A DNA stretch of 13,011 nucleotides from an uncultured Eubacteriales bacterium (GCA_900554405.1 USHI01000024.1:1-13011), one strand, 5' to 3'; shown: positions 1 to 6,298, numbered from the stretch's first letter. The notes: generated by a model from the letters alone, not told the origin. Numbers and translations are program-made.

Positions 1-38
1 AATGCAGACATTTTTCTTATGGGCAGGAGGTCCCCGCC

Positions 39-662
39 ATGCATTTACGTAAACGTTTAGCGGCTTCTGTTTTGCTGATCATCATTTGCCTCGCCGTATT
101 TTGCTCCTGCAACGGCGATGAAGCTTCCGAAAACACTTCAAAAGGAGAAACCACCGTGGATAATTCCAAACTCAACGATACGGTCTATGCCGAAATCACT
201 ATGGAAAACGGCGGCGTGATCAAGCTTGAGCTTTATCACAACATCGCGCCGATAACAGTCGAAAACTTCGTAAAGCTTGCCGACAGCAATTTTTATGACG
301 GGCTGATATTCCACCGCGTTATTTCAGGATTTATGATCCAGGGCGGCGATCCCAAGGGCAACGGCACCGGCGGCTCCGGCACAAATATCAAGGGCGAATT
401 CAGTGCAAACGGCGTTGCAAACAACCTTTCCCACAAACGCGGGGTCATTTCCATGGCGCGCGCCATGGCTCCCGACAGCGCCAGCAGCCAGTTCTTTATC
501 TGCCATGCCGATTCGGTATTTCTCGACGGCAATTATGCAGCCTTCGGCAAGGTAACGGAAGGCATGGATGTTGTCGATGCAATTGCGTCTGTTGCAACAG
601 ACAGCAATGACAAGCCCCTCCAAGAGCAAAAAATTAAATCGATCAGGATAACCGGAAGATAA
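39..662 (+). CDS. Lipoprotein peptidyl-prolyl cis-trans isomerase, cyclophilin type
   Basis: Cyclophilins catalyse cis-trans isomerisation of Xaa-Pro bonds; this one should act outside the membrane on secreted proteins. Residues 4-22 form a basic-then-hydrophobic signal segment ending in FCSC-N. Cys24 is the likely lipidated residue, although Phe at -3 makes the lipobox imperfect. A polar linker of about 25 residues follows, then the cyclophilin domain from about residue 49 to the end. The FHRVISGFMIQGG block carries Arg93, Phe98 and Gln101, which correspond to cyclophilin A Arg55, Phe60 and Gln63; SSQFFI lies at 149-154. The 207-aa length fits a single-domain enzyme with an export signal. 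The ATG start is supported by a perfect AGGAGG at 25-30. The next gene begins 21 nt after the stop, so the two are probably cotranscribed. The promoter lies outside or at the window edge. The family call is firm; the surface location is inferred. Confidence 0.93.
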   Translation: MHLRKRLAASVLLIIICLAVFCSCNGDEASENTSKGETTVDNSKLNDTVYAEITMENGGVIKLELYHNIAPITVENFVKLADSNFYDGLIFHRVISGFMIQGGDPKGNGTGGSGTNIKGEFSANGVANNLSHKRGVISMARAMAPDSASSQFFICHADSVFLDGNYAAFGKVTEGMDVVDAIASVATDSNDKPLQEQKIKSIRITGR

Positions 663-683
663 GATTCTTCCTTTCACCGCACT

Positions 684-2333
684 ATGATAGAAAAGTACAT
701 CAACCGCACGGAATTTGATTCCTATGAGGATCTGAAAAACAATTACAGAGTCACTGTTCCCGCAGACTTTAATTTTGCATATGACATTGTCGACGCATGG
801 GCGAAGGAAGACCCGTACAAGCCGGCTCTGTTGTATTGCAACGACAACGGCGAACGCAGGCTTTACACCTTCTGTGATATGGCTTTGATGTCCAACCGTG
901 CGGCGAATTACTTTCTCTCGCTCGGTATCGGCAAGGGCGACAGAGTTCTTCTTATGCTCAAACAGCGCGTGGAAGCATGGGTATGTATACTTGCTCTTTG
1001 CAAAATCGGCGCCGTTTGTATCCCCGCGACATTCCAGCTTACGGAAAAGGATATCGTTTATCGCTGCAATGCTGCCGAAGTAAAGGCTGTCATTACCGTC
1101 GCCGATAAAAATATCACCGACAGCGTTATCGCTTCGCTTCCGAAATGCAAAACGGTATTGCATTATGCCGTCGTGGGCGATAAAATACCGGAAGGCGCTT
1201 CCGATTTCCGCAAGGATTATTCCGGTTGTTCGGATGTTCTCGAACGAATTCCCAACCTTTCCTCCGATCCGATGCTCATGTATTTCTCATCGGGCACGAC
1301 CGGTATGCCCAAAATGATACTTCATAGCTATGCTTACCCGCTTGGGCATATCATAACCGCAAAATTCTGGCAGCAGACAGAGGAAGGGAAGCTTCACCTT
1401 ACGATGTCCGACTCCGGTTGGGCAAAATTCGCATGGGGCAAAATATACGGTCAATGGATATGCGGCGCGGTCATTGTCGCATATGATAACGAAAAATTCA
1501 ACGCCAAAAATACTTTGGAACTGATTCAGGAAATAGGTGTTACCACTTTCTGCGCCCCTCCGACGATATTCCGTTTTTTGATAAAAGAAGATCTTTCCAA
1601 ATACGATTTTTCTTCAATAAAGCATTGCTGCATAGCCGGCGAACCGCTTAATCCCGAAGTCTTTTACCGCTTCAGGGAGCTTACCGGGCTCACGCTGACA
1701 GAAGGCTTCGGTCAGACCGAAACACCGGTCATCATTGCAAACTTCAAGGGCATGGAAATGAAGCCCGGTTCGACAGGGAAGCCCTCACCGGATTTCGATG
1801 TGGATATTGTCGATGAAAACGGCAACAGCTGCGAGGACGGCATTGTCGGATCCATCGTGATAAAGAATCTTTCCAAGCACTATCCCGCAGGGCTGTTCCT
1901 CGGCTACCAGCAGGATGAAGCAGCCAACGCGCGCGCATTCCGCATGGACAGCTACAATACCGGAGATACGGCATGGCGCGATTCCGACGGATATTTTTGG
2001 TTTGTGGGAAGGAACGACGATGTTATAAAATGCTCCGGCTACCGCATAGGGCCTTTCGAGGTCGAAAGTGCGCTGATGACACACCGCAGCGTTCTTGAAT
2101 GTGCCGTGACCGCGGCACCCGACCCGGTAAGAGGCCAGGTTGTGAAAGCCACTATAGTCCTCGCAAAAGGCTTTACCGCGAGTGACGAGCTCAAAAAAGA
2201 GATACAGGACCATGTCAAAAAGGTCACAGCACCGTACAAATATCCGCGCATAGTGGAATTTGTCGACGAGCTTCCGAAAACAGCCTCCGGAAAGATACGC
2301 AGAGCAGAGATCAGAAGGAACCACGGAAAATGA
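684..2333 (+). CDS. AMP-forming acyl-CoA synthetase (acetyl/medium-chain acyl-CoA ligase type)
   Basis: Member of the ANL adenylating superfamily, which activates a carboxylic acid with ATP to acyl-AMP and then to acyl-CoA, in the cytoplasm. The phosphate-binding loop YFSSGTTGMPK is at 200-210, GFGQTE (A5) at 341-346, GDTAW with the ribose-binding Asp428 at 427-431, and the hinge/A8 segment around GYRIGPFEVE at 452-461. The C-terminal PKTASGK ends in the catalytic Lys537. All core motifs are present and 549 aa is the usual length. The overall pattern resembles medium-chain acyl-CoA synthetase (ACSM/AcsA-like) proteins, but the acid cannot be read from motifs. The ATG at 684 has no clear Shine-Dalgarno sequence, so translation may depend on coupling to the cyclophilin 21 nt upstream. 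The stop overlaps the next start (ATGA). Positions 1643-1669 of this gene reappear almost exactly in the intergenic region at 3093-3119. Confidence 0.93.
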   Translation: MIEKYINRTEFDSYEDLKNNYRVTVPADFNFAYDIVDAWAKEDPYKPALLYCNDNGERRLYTFCDMALMSNRAANYFLSLGIGKGDRVLLMLKQRVEAWVCILALCKIGAVCIPATFQLTEKDIVYRCNAAEVKAVITVADKNITDSVIASLPKCKTVLHYAVVGDKIPEGASDFRKDYSGCSDVLERIPNLSSDPMLMYFSSGTTGMPKMILHSYAYPLGHIITAKFWQQTEEGKLHLTMSDSGWAKFAWGKIYGQWICGAVIVAYDNEKFNAKNTLELIQEIGVTTFCAPPTIFRFLIKEDLSKYDFSSIKHCCIAGEPLNPEVFYRFRELTGLTLTEGFGQTETPVIIANFKGMEMKPGSTGKPSPDFDVDIVDENGNSCEDGIVGSIVIKNLSKHYPAGLFLGYQQDEAANARAFRMDSYNTGDTAWRDSDGYFWFVGRNDDVIKCSGYRIGPFEVESALMTHRSVLECAVTAAPDPVRGQVVKATIVLAKGFTASDELKKEIQDHVKKVTAPYKYPRIVEFVDELPKTASGKIRRAEIRRNHGK

Positions 2334-2734
2334 ACAAGCTGTACGGTAAACCGTTTTTGCTTATCAAAGCGATATGCTGCCTGCTTCTGACACCGTTATT
2401 TCTGCTTATATCATCATTGGTCAATACCGAAGATCCGTTCGTGTATTTGCTTATATCCACGGTTCCTGTAATGGCACTGTACACCGTGCCCTATTGGGTC
2501 ACATTACACTGTATCAGGAAATACCCCGTGAATAAGATCGGCAAATATATCGCTCTCGATGCACTCTGTGTTTATCTGCCGACTGTCGCCGGTATCTTGG
2601 GTTACGAGCTTATCGATGCGGCGATAAACGGCCAGACAGCCGTTTCCGGATTCACGACAATCGTGTTTTCGGTTGTATGCATACTCATAGCGGGAATGTT
2701 CTGGGTAAATTACAGAATATTTTCGCGCCGATAA
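2330..2734 (+). CDS. Small four-helix integral membrane protein, unknown function
   Basis: I do not recognise this 134-aa protein. Four hydrophobic stretches at about residues 8-30, 36-61, 73-96 and 107-129 are separated by short loops. Lys/Arg sit in the 61-72 loop and at the C-terminal SRR, so both ends are probably cytoplasmic. There is no signal peptide, lipobox or catalytic motif. The start codon overlaps the acyl-CoA ligase stop as ATGA, which fixes the start and indicates translational coupling; this is the best evidence that it is a real gene. It ends in tandem stops (TAATAA, 2732-2737). The tRNA-Arg begins only 5 nt after the first stop. A role in transport or membrane handling of the ligase's substrate is possible but only a guess. 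Confidence 0.8.
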   Translation: MNKLYGKPFLLIKAICCLLLTPLFLLISSLVNTEDPFVYLLISTVPVMALYTVPYWVTLHCIRKYPVNKIGKYIALDALCVYLPTVAGILGYELIDAAINGQTAVSGFTTIVFSVVCILIAGMFWVNYRIFSRR

Positions 2735-2739
2735 TAAAA

Positions 2740-2815
2740 CCGCCCTTAGCTCAGCGGATAGAGCAACGGATTCCGATTCCGTAGGCCGGGGGTTCAAATC
2801 CCTTAGGGCGGGCCA
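2740..2815 (+). tRNA. tRNA-Arg (anticodon CCG), CCA encoded
   Basis: A complete cloverleaf can be folded by eye. The acceptor stem 2740-2746 pairs perfectly with 2805-2811. The D arm GCTC/GAGC is at 2749-2764. The anticodon stem 2766-2770/2778-2782 encloses the loop 2771-2777 with anticodon CCG at 2773-2775, reading the Arg codon CGG. The variable loop is 5 nt. The T arm 2788-2804 has loop TTCAAAT and two G-U pairs. The discriminator is G2812 and CCA (2813-2815) is genomically encoded. It lies 5 nt after the preceding coding stop and 2 nt before the A-tract of a terminator. I see no convincing dedicated promoter, so it may be processed from the upstream protein operon transcript. Confidence 0.97.
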
Positions 2816-2817
2816 CC

Positions 2818-2853
2818 AAAAAAGCGCTTAGCATTGTTTGCCAAGCGCTTTTT
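2818..2853 (+). terminator. Intrinsic terminator after tRNA-Arg
   Basis: GCGCTT at 2824-2829 pairs with AAGCGC at 2843-2848. The stem extends past an A-C mismatch through GC/GC to a 7-nt loop (2833-2839). A run of A precedes the stem and TTTTT (2849-2853) follows it, so it can work in both directions. It closes the tRNA transcript and probably the whole operon that starts with the cyclophilin. Each arm contains the palindrome AAGCGCTT. Confidence 0.85.
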
Positions 2854-2860
2854 CGGTTAT

Positions 2861-2957
2861 ATTCGCCTTGCGGCGAGTGATATTGCCTTCGGCAGTAATA
2901 TTATGGCTTCGCTATGGCCAAAATATCATGCCGAGCAATGCTCGGCATATCACTTGG
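2861..2957. repeat. Multi-hairpin intergenic element with a four-way-junction fold
   Basis: A small hairpin CGCC-TTGC-GGCG (2864-2875) abuts a closed multibranch structure. The outer stem AGTGATAT (2876-2883) is perfectly complementary to ATATCACT (2947-2954). It encloses three arms: TGCC-TTC-GGCA (2884-2894); ATATTATGGC (2898-2907) with GCCAAAATAT (2917-2926), one A-A mismatch; and GCCGAGC-AAT-GCTCGGC (2930-2946). AGTGATATT and AGTAATATT recur as spacers between hairpins. No protein frame explains it. It resembles a dispersed palindromic intergenic repeat (REP/MITE-like), but only one copy is in the window, so the repeat status is unproven. The structure is seen in sequence; the function is unknown. 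Confidence 0.6.
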
Positions 2958-2982
2958 GTTTACTTAATTTATAACATAATAA

Positions 2983-3076
2983 GTGCTGCGCGTAGTGTAA
3001 ACACACATTAGTACATGTTGTGCCATTCTGCCGCGCAGTCACATGAAAGAGCACTTGCGAAAGCGAGTGCTTTTTT
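2983..3076 (+). ncRNA. Candidate small structured RNA ending in an intrinsic terminator
   Basis: GTG-CTGCGCG (2983-2992) pairs with CGCGCAG (3032-3038) plus CAC (3040-3042) across a bulged T3039, closing a domain of about 40 nt. Inside it CACACAT (3001-3007) can pair with ATGTTGTG (3014-3021) with one bulge. A textbook terminator follows (3050-3076). A possible -10 (CATAAT, 2975-2980) lies just upstream but the matching -35 is poor. Alternatively this is the 3' half of one longer transcript including the junction element at 2861-2957. I do not recognise an RNA family. The evidence is base pairing plus a terminator with no gene in front of it. Confidence 0.45.
3050..3076 (+). terminator. Intrinsic terminator with GAAA tetraloop
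   Basis: A nine-base-pair stem (3050-3058 with 3063-3071, one G-U pair) is capped by a GAAA tetraloop (3059-3062) and followed by six T (3071-3076). It lies over 200 nt downstream of the tRNA terminator with no protein gene between, so it needs a separate transcript to terminate; this is the main argument for a small RNA here. The minus-strand side has no T-run, so it points along the plus strand. Confidence 0.85.
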
Positions 3077-3092
3077 GTTATATCCGGGTTTT

Positions 3093-3119
3093 ACCGATTA
3101 ATCCCGAAGTCTTTTACCG
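3093..3119 (+). repeat. Near-copy of an internal piece of the acyl-CoA ligase gene
   Basis: This stretch matches 1643-1669 inside the acyl-CoA ligase gene at 26 of 27 positions, with a perfect 22-nt run (3098-3119 against 1648-1669), in the same orientation. Similarity falls away on both sides. In both copies the block is bounded by a short direct repeat (ACCGC twice in the gene, ACCGA twice here). A perfect 22-nt match within 13 kb is very unlikely by chance. It could be a remnant of duplication, a recombination site or the seed of an antisense RNA; the sequence does not decide. Confidence 0.7.
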
Positions 3120-3188
3120 ACTTTGTTTTCCGTGTATCGTTTCCCTGTATTACAGAAAATTTATATTTTATGTAATTGGCGCAAGCGG

Positions 3189-3235
3189 AAAGCAGGGCAA
3201 TAATCTGCCGGTTTCCGGAGTATTGCCCTGCTTTT
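3189..3235. terminator. Long-stem bidirectional terminator
   Basis: Positions 3191-3202 pair perfectly with 3221-3232 (12 bp). The 18-nt apical region can itself fold as CCGG-TTT-CCGG. TTTT follows on the plus strand; on the minus strand the run is only TTT. It sits about 20 nt beyond the stop of the minus-strand Fur gene and ends the structured block on the plus side, so it probably serves the Fur operon and may also stop plus-strand read-through. Confidence 0.75.
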
Positions 3236-3252
3236 GTATCGCTATGGTCTTT

Positions 3253-3651
3253 TTAAGAAGAAGGTTTACGGAGACAATCGCCGCACTTGCCATACAGCAC
3301 CGTGCGCGAGTTATCGAGCACAAAATCGTGTTCCTGCCTTATATGAGCGGAAATTTCGGATAATGTATCGCATTTAAGGTGTATCGTTTTATTGCATTCG
3401 GTACATACAAGGTGATAATGCGTTTCGCAGTCTTTATCACCTACATACTGATAGCAGCATTTGTTGCCTGCGCCGGTTTCATATTTACGCACAACGCCCT
3501 TGGCGCAAAGCTTTTCGAGCCTGCGGTACACTGTCGATCTTGAAACGCTGGCGGAAAGCGCCTCCGCCAGCTCGTCGGCGGTAAAATGCTTTTCCGGATT
3601 GGCGGAAATATACTCTATCACAGCCGAATTCTGTTTTGTGACATAAGCCAT
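3253..3651 (-). CDS. Fur-family metal-responsive transcriptional repressor (Fur/Zur/PerR subtype unresolved)
   Basis: A winged-helix repressor of 132 aa, the usual Fur length. The N-terminal DNA-binding domain (about 1-72) holds the recognition helix STVYRRLEKL at 39-48. The dimerisation/metal domain begins at the ETHYHLVCTEC segment. The structural zinc site is two CxxC pairs, CTEC at 83-86 and CGDC at 123-126. His78, His80, His91 and His108 are candidate ligands for the regulatory metal. Which metal (iron, zinc or peroxide sensing) cannot be decided from motifs alone. The ATG follows GGTGAT, an extended anti-16S match. The gene lies 39 nt after the upstream membrane protein, and this AT-rich gap could hold an internal promoter, though none is clear. 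B. subtilis fur also lies near xerD and spoIIM, which favours an orthologous position. Confidence 0.9.
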   Translation of the reverse strand: MAYVTKQNSAVIEYISANPEKHFTADELAEALSASVSRSTVYRRLEKLCAKGVVRKYETGAGNKCCYQYVGDKDCETHYHLVCTECNKTIHLKCDTLSEISAHIRQEHDFVLDNSRTVLYGKCGDCLRKPSS

Positions 3652-3690
3652 ATCATCACCGAAAATAAATATGAATAATATATTAACTCA

Positions 3691-4695
3691 TCAGCCGTTG
3701 TCGGAAAAAATCGAATCGGATTCATCGTCATTATCCTGCGAAGCTTCCTCCGGATGATCCGCATAATACGGGTCGATAACATACCTCTTTACGTTCGGAT
3801 AAGCGCAGTACACGCCGATATACGTGAGGAAGGATACAGCGAACATGCAAAGGAAAATGATCGCAAACTGCGGGAGCAGTATCCAAATATAGACAAACAG
3901 CAAAGCGAATGCAAGGCTGGAAAAGAAGGCCGCCAAATTACGCTTTATGCCGAGCGCGGCAAGTATCAGTGCATTTTTGAACATCTTCCCTATCGTCATG
4001 TTGCAGGTCACGAGCTGGATATAGATATAAAAGCGCATGATATAATACACAGCGGCGAAGAGGATCGAAGCGTAATAAAACACGAGCATCATGAAGCTGT
4101 TGCCTGCATTTGCGTTATAAGCGATAAGATCATACCCGAGCAAAAGTATTATCAGCAGATCGATTATCCCGACGGCAAGCCCCTGTTTAAGATTGCGCTT
4201 TATTGCATAGAAGTAATCGCTCCAGGATTCGGTATGCTTACCGTTGCAGATGTTGCGGATGTTGTATACCAGACCGACAGTGGAAAGCCCGAAGGTGAAA
4301 ACGAGCGCGGCGGCGAACCAGCGCAACACCTTGGAAGCCGTCGAAACGACCGAAAGCGTTACTGTAACGCCATATTGTGTAAAAAGCGCCGCCGTAAGCG
4401 GAGAAACGCTGCCACCTGCTGCATAAAATGCCGCGGATTGCGCATAAAGCGGATCGCCCGCAGTGATGGTTTTGTCATCGAGGAAGCCGGTGATTCCGAA
4501 AAGAGCGACAAACGCAAAAGCATTGCAAAGCGTAAATATAAGGTTAGAGGCGGAAAGCTTCCCAAGTTTGTTTTTCAGAAGCTTGAAGAAAAAGGCGAAG
4601 CCGAGATTTTTATCATACTCAGCCTCCTGCTTCGTTATGCCCTTATCCTTTTTGTTGTTTGTACCGGAAAAGAAATTGAATAATCTGTTTGCCAT
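3691..4695 (-). CDS. DUF624/YesL-like integral membrane protein
   Basis: A 334-aa polytopic membrane protein. A polar N-terminus (1-48) is followed by hydrophobic segments at about 51-70, 124-145, 172-195, 202-220, 256-275 and 276-297, and an acidic C-terminal tail rich in Asp/Glu/Ser (312-334). The SWSDYFYAIKRNLKQGLAVG segment at 157-176, just before a helix, recalls the conserved W-D...K-N-..-Q stretch of the DUF624 (YesL) family. I rate the family assignment as likely but not certain. No enzymatic motif is visible. It starts 9 nt after the xerD stop and is followed 39 nt later by fur, so it is inside one operon. YesL proteins often sit with carbohydrate transport genes; none is adjacent here apart from the separate GH89 gene further upstream. 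Confidence 0.75.
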   Translation of the reverse strand: MANRLFNFFSGTNNKKDKGITKQEAEYDKNLGFAFFFKLLKNKLGKLSASNLIFTLCNAFAFVALFGITGFLDDKTITAGDPLYAQSAAFYAAGGSVSPLTAALFTQYGVTVTLSVVSTASKVLRWFAAALVFTFGLSTVGLVYNIRNICNGKHTESWSDYFYAIKRNLKQGLAVGIIDLLIILLLGYDLIAYNANAGNSFMMLVFYYASILFAAVYYIMRFYIYIQLVTCNMTIGKMFKNALILAALGIKRNLAAFFSSLAFALLFVYIWILLPQFAIIFLCMFAVSFLTYIGVYCAYPNVKRYVIDPYYADHPEEASQDNDDESDSIFSDNG

Positions 4696-4704
4696 TATCT
4701 GCCC

Positions 4705-5610
4705 TCAAGCGCGCGGGTGGAATTTGATATAGCTGTTCTTCATTTTATCCTTCAGGAACTGAGCATAGCGCTGCGTGGATGAAATATCCGAATGCCCGAG
4801 AATGACCTGAATGTCATGGATATCCGCTCCGTTTTCGAGCAGGTGCGCCGCAAAGGAGTGACGCAGCGTGTGGGGCGTGATAGTACTCTTTATCCCTGCT
4901 GCGGCGGCATATGCTTTCAGTATCTTCCAAAAGCCCTGGCGAGACATACGTTCGCCGGTGATATTAACAAAGAGCGCGTTTTCATCGACCGTGTTGACAA
5001 GGACAGAACGGGATTTTTCGATATAAGTGTTTACCGCTTTTACGGCGACGGGGTATATCGGAATAAAGCGTTCCTTTTCCCCGCTTCCGCAGCGGATGAA
5101 AGAAAGCTGGGGGTTGAAATCGTTTATGTTCAAGCCGATAAGCTCGGAAACCCTTATGCCGGTAGCATAAAGTATTTCAAGCATGGCTTTGTCACGAATA
5201 CCTTTGATATCCGTAGTATCCGGCTTTGCAAGAAGCGCATCGATCTCCTTGGAGCTGAGTATGTTGAGCTGCTGCTTCGGGATCTTGTCGTTATGAACAT
5301 CTCTCGCCGGATTGCTGGGACATATGCCCTCGGAAACAAAAAAAGAATAAAGGCTGCGCAAAGAAGAAAGCGTACGGGATACCGAAGCCGACGAAAGGCC
5401 GTTGTTGGTAAGATAATTTTTGAAATCGTAAACCGTATCCGTGTCTACGTCTGAAAAATCGATAATGTTGGATTCGCACGCGTATTCGGTAAACTTGCCG
5501 AGATCACGTCTGTACGCCTGGAGAGTGTTGTCGGATGCCTTCTTCTCGTTGCGAAGATAATCATAATAAATATTAAGTTGTGAGTTGAAAGTGTTTTCAC
5601 AACCGGTCAT
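4705..5610 (-). CDS. xerD: Tyrosine recombinase XerD
   Basis: Site-specific recombinase that, with XerC, resolves chromosome dimers at dif in the cytoplasm. Length 301 aa is typical. The N-terminal SAM-like core-binding domain covers about 7-92 (QLNIYYDYLRNEKKAS onward). The catalytic domain carries the full set: Arg153 (ATGIRVSEL), Lys179 (GSGEKER), His247 and Arg250 (HTLRHSF), His273 (LGHSD) and the nucleophile Tyr282 (STQRYAQF). The HTLRHSFA-HLLENGAD and LGHSDISSTQ blocks favour XerD over phage integrases. The start ATG at 5608-5610 is preceded by a perfect-phase decamer repeat and a weak AAGG/AAGGG-like site. It follows the upstream membrane gene by 23 nt and precedes the DUF624 gene by 9 nt. 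No phage or integron gene is nearby, so it is taken as chromosomal. Confidence 0.93.
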   Translation of the reverse strand: MTGCENTFNSQLNIYYDYLRNEKKASDNTLQAYRRDLGKFTEYACESNIIDFSDVDTDTVYDFKNYLTNNGLSSASVSRTLSSLRSLYSFFVSEGICPSNPARDVHNDKIPKQQLNILSSKEIDALLAKPDTTDIKGIRDKAMLEILYATGIRVSELIGLNINDFNPQLSFIRCGSGEKERFIPIYPVAVKAVNTYIEKSRSVLVNTVDENALFVNITGERMSRQGFWKILKAYAAAAGIKSTITPHTLRHSFAAHLLENGADIHDIQVILGHSDISSTQRYAQFLKDKMKNSYIKFHPRA

Positions 5611-5630
5611 TTGAATACCCTTGAATACCT
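5611..5630 (-). repeat. Tandem decamer in the gap before xerD
   Basis: TTGAATACCC is followed immediately by TTGAATACCT (9 of 10 identical, plus-strand reading), filling almost the whole gap between the upstream stop and the xerD start. On the coding strand it gives two GGTATTCAA units directly before the ATG, so it replaces the normal Shine-Dalgarno spacing region. Confidence 0.7.
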
Positions 5631-5633
5631 TGT

Positions 5634-6182
5634 TTATATAATAAAGTAAATAATCAGATTCGCAAAGAAAGAAAAGAAGTGCAGCGCCAAGTATTCCTGC
5701 AACAGCTTTCTGTCGAAAAGCCGGGCGCTGCCGGCAAATGCATTAGCGGAATAGAAGAACGAATTCGCCGCAGACAAAGCGTACAGAAACGTAGCGCAGC
5801 AAACCAAAATGCGCTCGTAAATACATACGGATGTATAGACCGCGCAGCCGGCATAAGCAAAAGCCAAAGCGGAAGCGGCTGCGGATACAACACGCCCGAA
5901 AACGGTAAAACCGAAAATAAATGCCGCCGTCTGCACAAATAACAAGCAGCAGATGCAAAACGACACCCCCGGCCTGCAGACAATAAGACGTGCAAGATCG
6001 CCATTCAGCGCCGCGAAGCAGCACCCAGCAAACACAAGCAAAAACATTGCTACGGTAAAGCAGAGCGTAACAGAAAGGCGGCGCGAAAGAGCGCGCTCCG
6101 CAAAGCGTACAAAAGCGCCGCGGCGGCGCTTCGCTTCGGCAACGGGAACAACCGCGCCGACAGCATTGATTTCTTCTGGCAT
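5634..6182 (-). CDS. Cys-rich multi-spanning membrane protein, possibly SpoIIM-like
   Basis: A 182-aa protein with a basic, soluble N-terminus (1-36, RRRGAFVRFAERALSRR) and about five hydrophobic segments near 37-59, 72-95, 99-120, 124-148 and 162-182. Eight cysteines fall in or near the helices. No catalytic motif is visible. Size, topology and the position directly upstream of xerD in an operon that also contains fur recall spoIIM in the B. subtilis spoIIM-fur-yqzK-xerD region. SpoIIM is the membrane scaffold of the SpoIIDMP engulfment complex. The sequence itself is too divergent for me to call, so the assignment rests mainly on context. The ATG is preceded by GGGTGATG, an extended anti-16S match, and by a strong promoter about 110 nt upstream. 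Confidence 0.7.
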   Translation of the reverse strand: MPEEINAVGAVVPVAEAKRRRGAFVRFAERALSRRLSVTLCFTVAMFLLVFAGCCFAALNGDLARLIVCRPGVSFCICCLLFVQTAAFIFGFTVFGRVVSAAASALAFAYAGCAVYTSVCIYERILVCCATFLYALSAANSFFYSANAFAGSARLFDRKLLQEYLALHFFSFFANLIIYFII

Positions 6183-6292
6183 AAATCATCACCCGCTAAA
6201 ATGTTATGCGGACAAGCAACGGCAAATACCGCAAACGCACAAGGCGTTTCAATACGACTGATAATTATGTTATGTGCCTTTCGCATGGCGTT
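6183..6292 (-). other. Predicted 5' leader of the xerD-fur operon
   Basis: Between the predicted transcription start (about 6292) and the first start codon lies roughly 110 nt of untranslated leader. It contains one compact hairpin, AAACGC-ACAAG-GCGTTT (6233-6249, plus-strand reading), and a weaker GCGG/CCGC pairing (6208-6211 with 6229-6232). I see no known riboswitch core and no terminator or anti-terminator pair. Confidence 0.4.
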
Positions 6293-6298
6293 ATATAT

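Noticed and set aside
2861..3076. CRISPR-like repeat array
   Set aside because: The hairpin modules differ from one another in arm sequence, the spacers rather than the repeats are alike, and no cas gene is present.
2740..3252. tRNA-flanked integrated mobile element
   Set aside because: No repeat of the tRNA 3' end was found downstream and no integrase or cargo gene lies beside it; the xerD gene is a housekeeping type in another operon.
3043..3363. A 106-codon frame starting in the terminator of the small RNA candidate and running into fur
   Set aside because: It begins inside a terminator stem, contains the long terminator at 3189-3235 and overlaps the fur 3' end. Its short match to the acyl-CoA ligase protein only reflects the 27-nt DNA duplication.
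3652..3690. Separate promoter for fur in the 39-bp gap
   Set aside because: The gap is AT-rich with several -10-like hexamers but I find no -35 at acceptable spacing; operon read-through explains expression.
3754..4683. A 309-codon plus-strand frame opposite the DUF624-like gene
   Set aside because: Its translation is a highly charged sequence lacking domains, while the minus strand gives a clear polytopic membrane protein in an operon.
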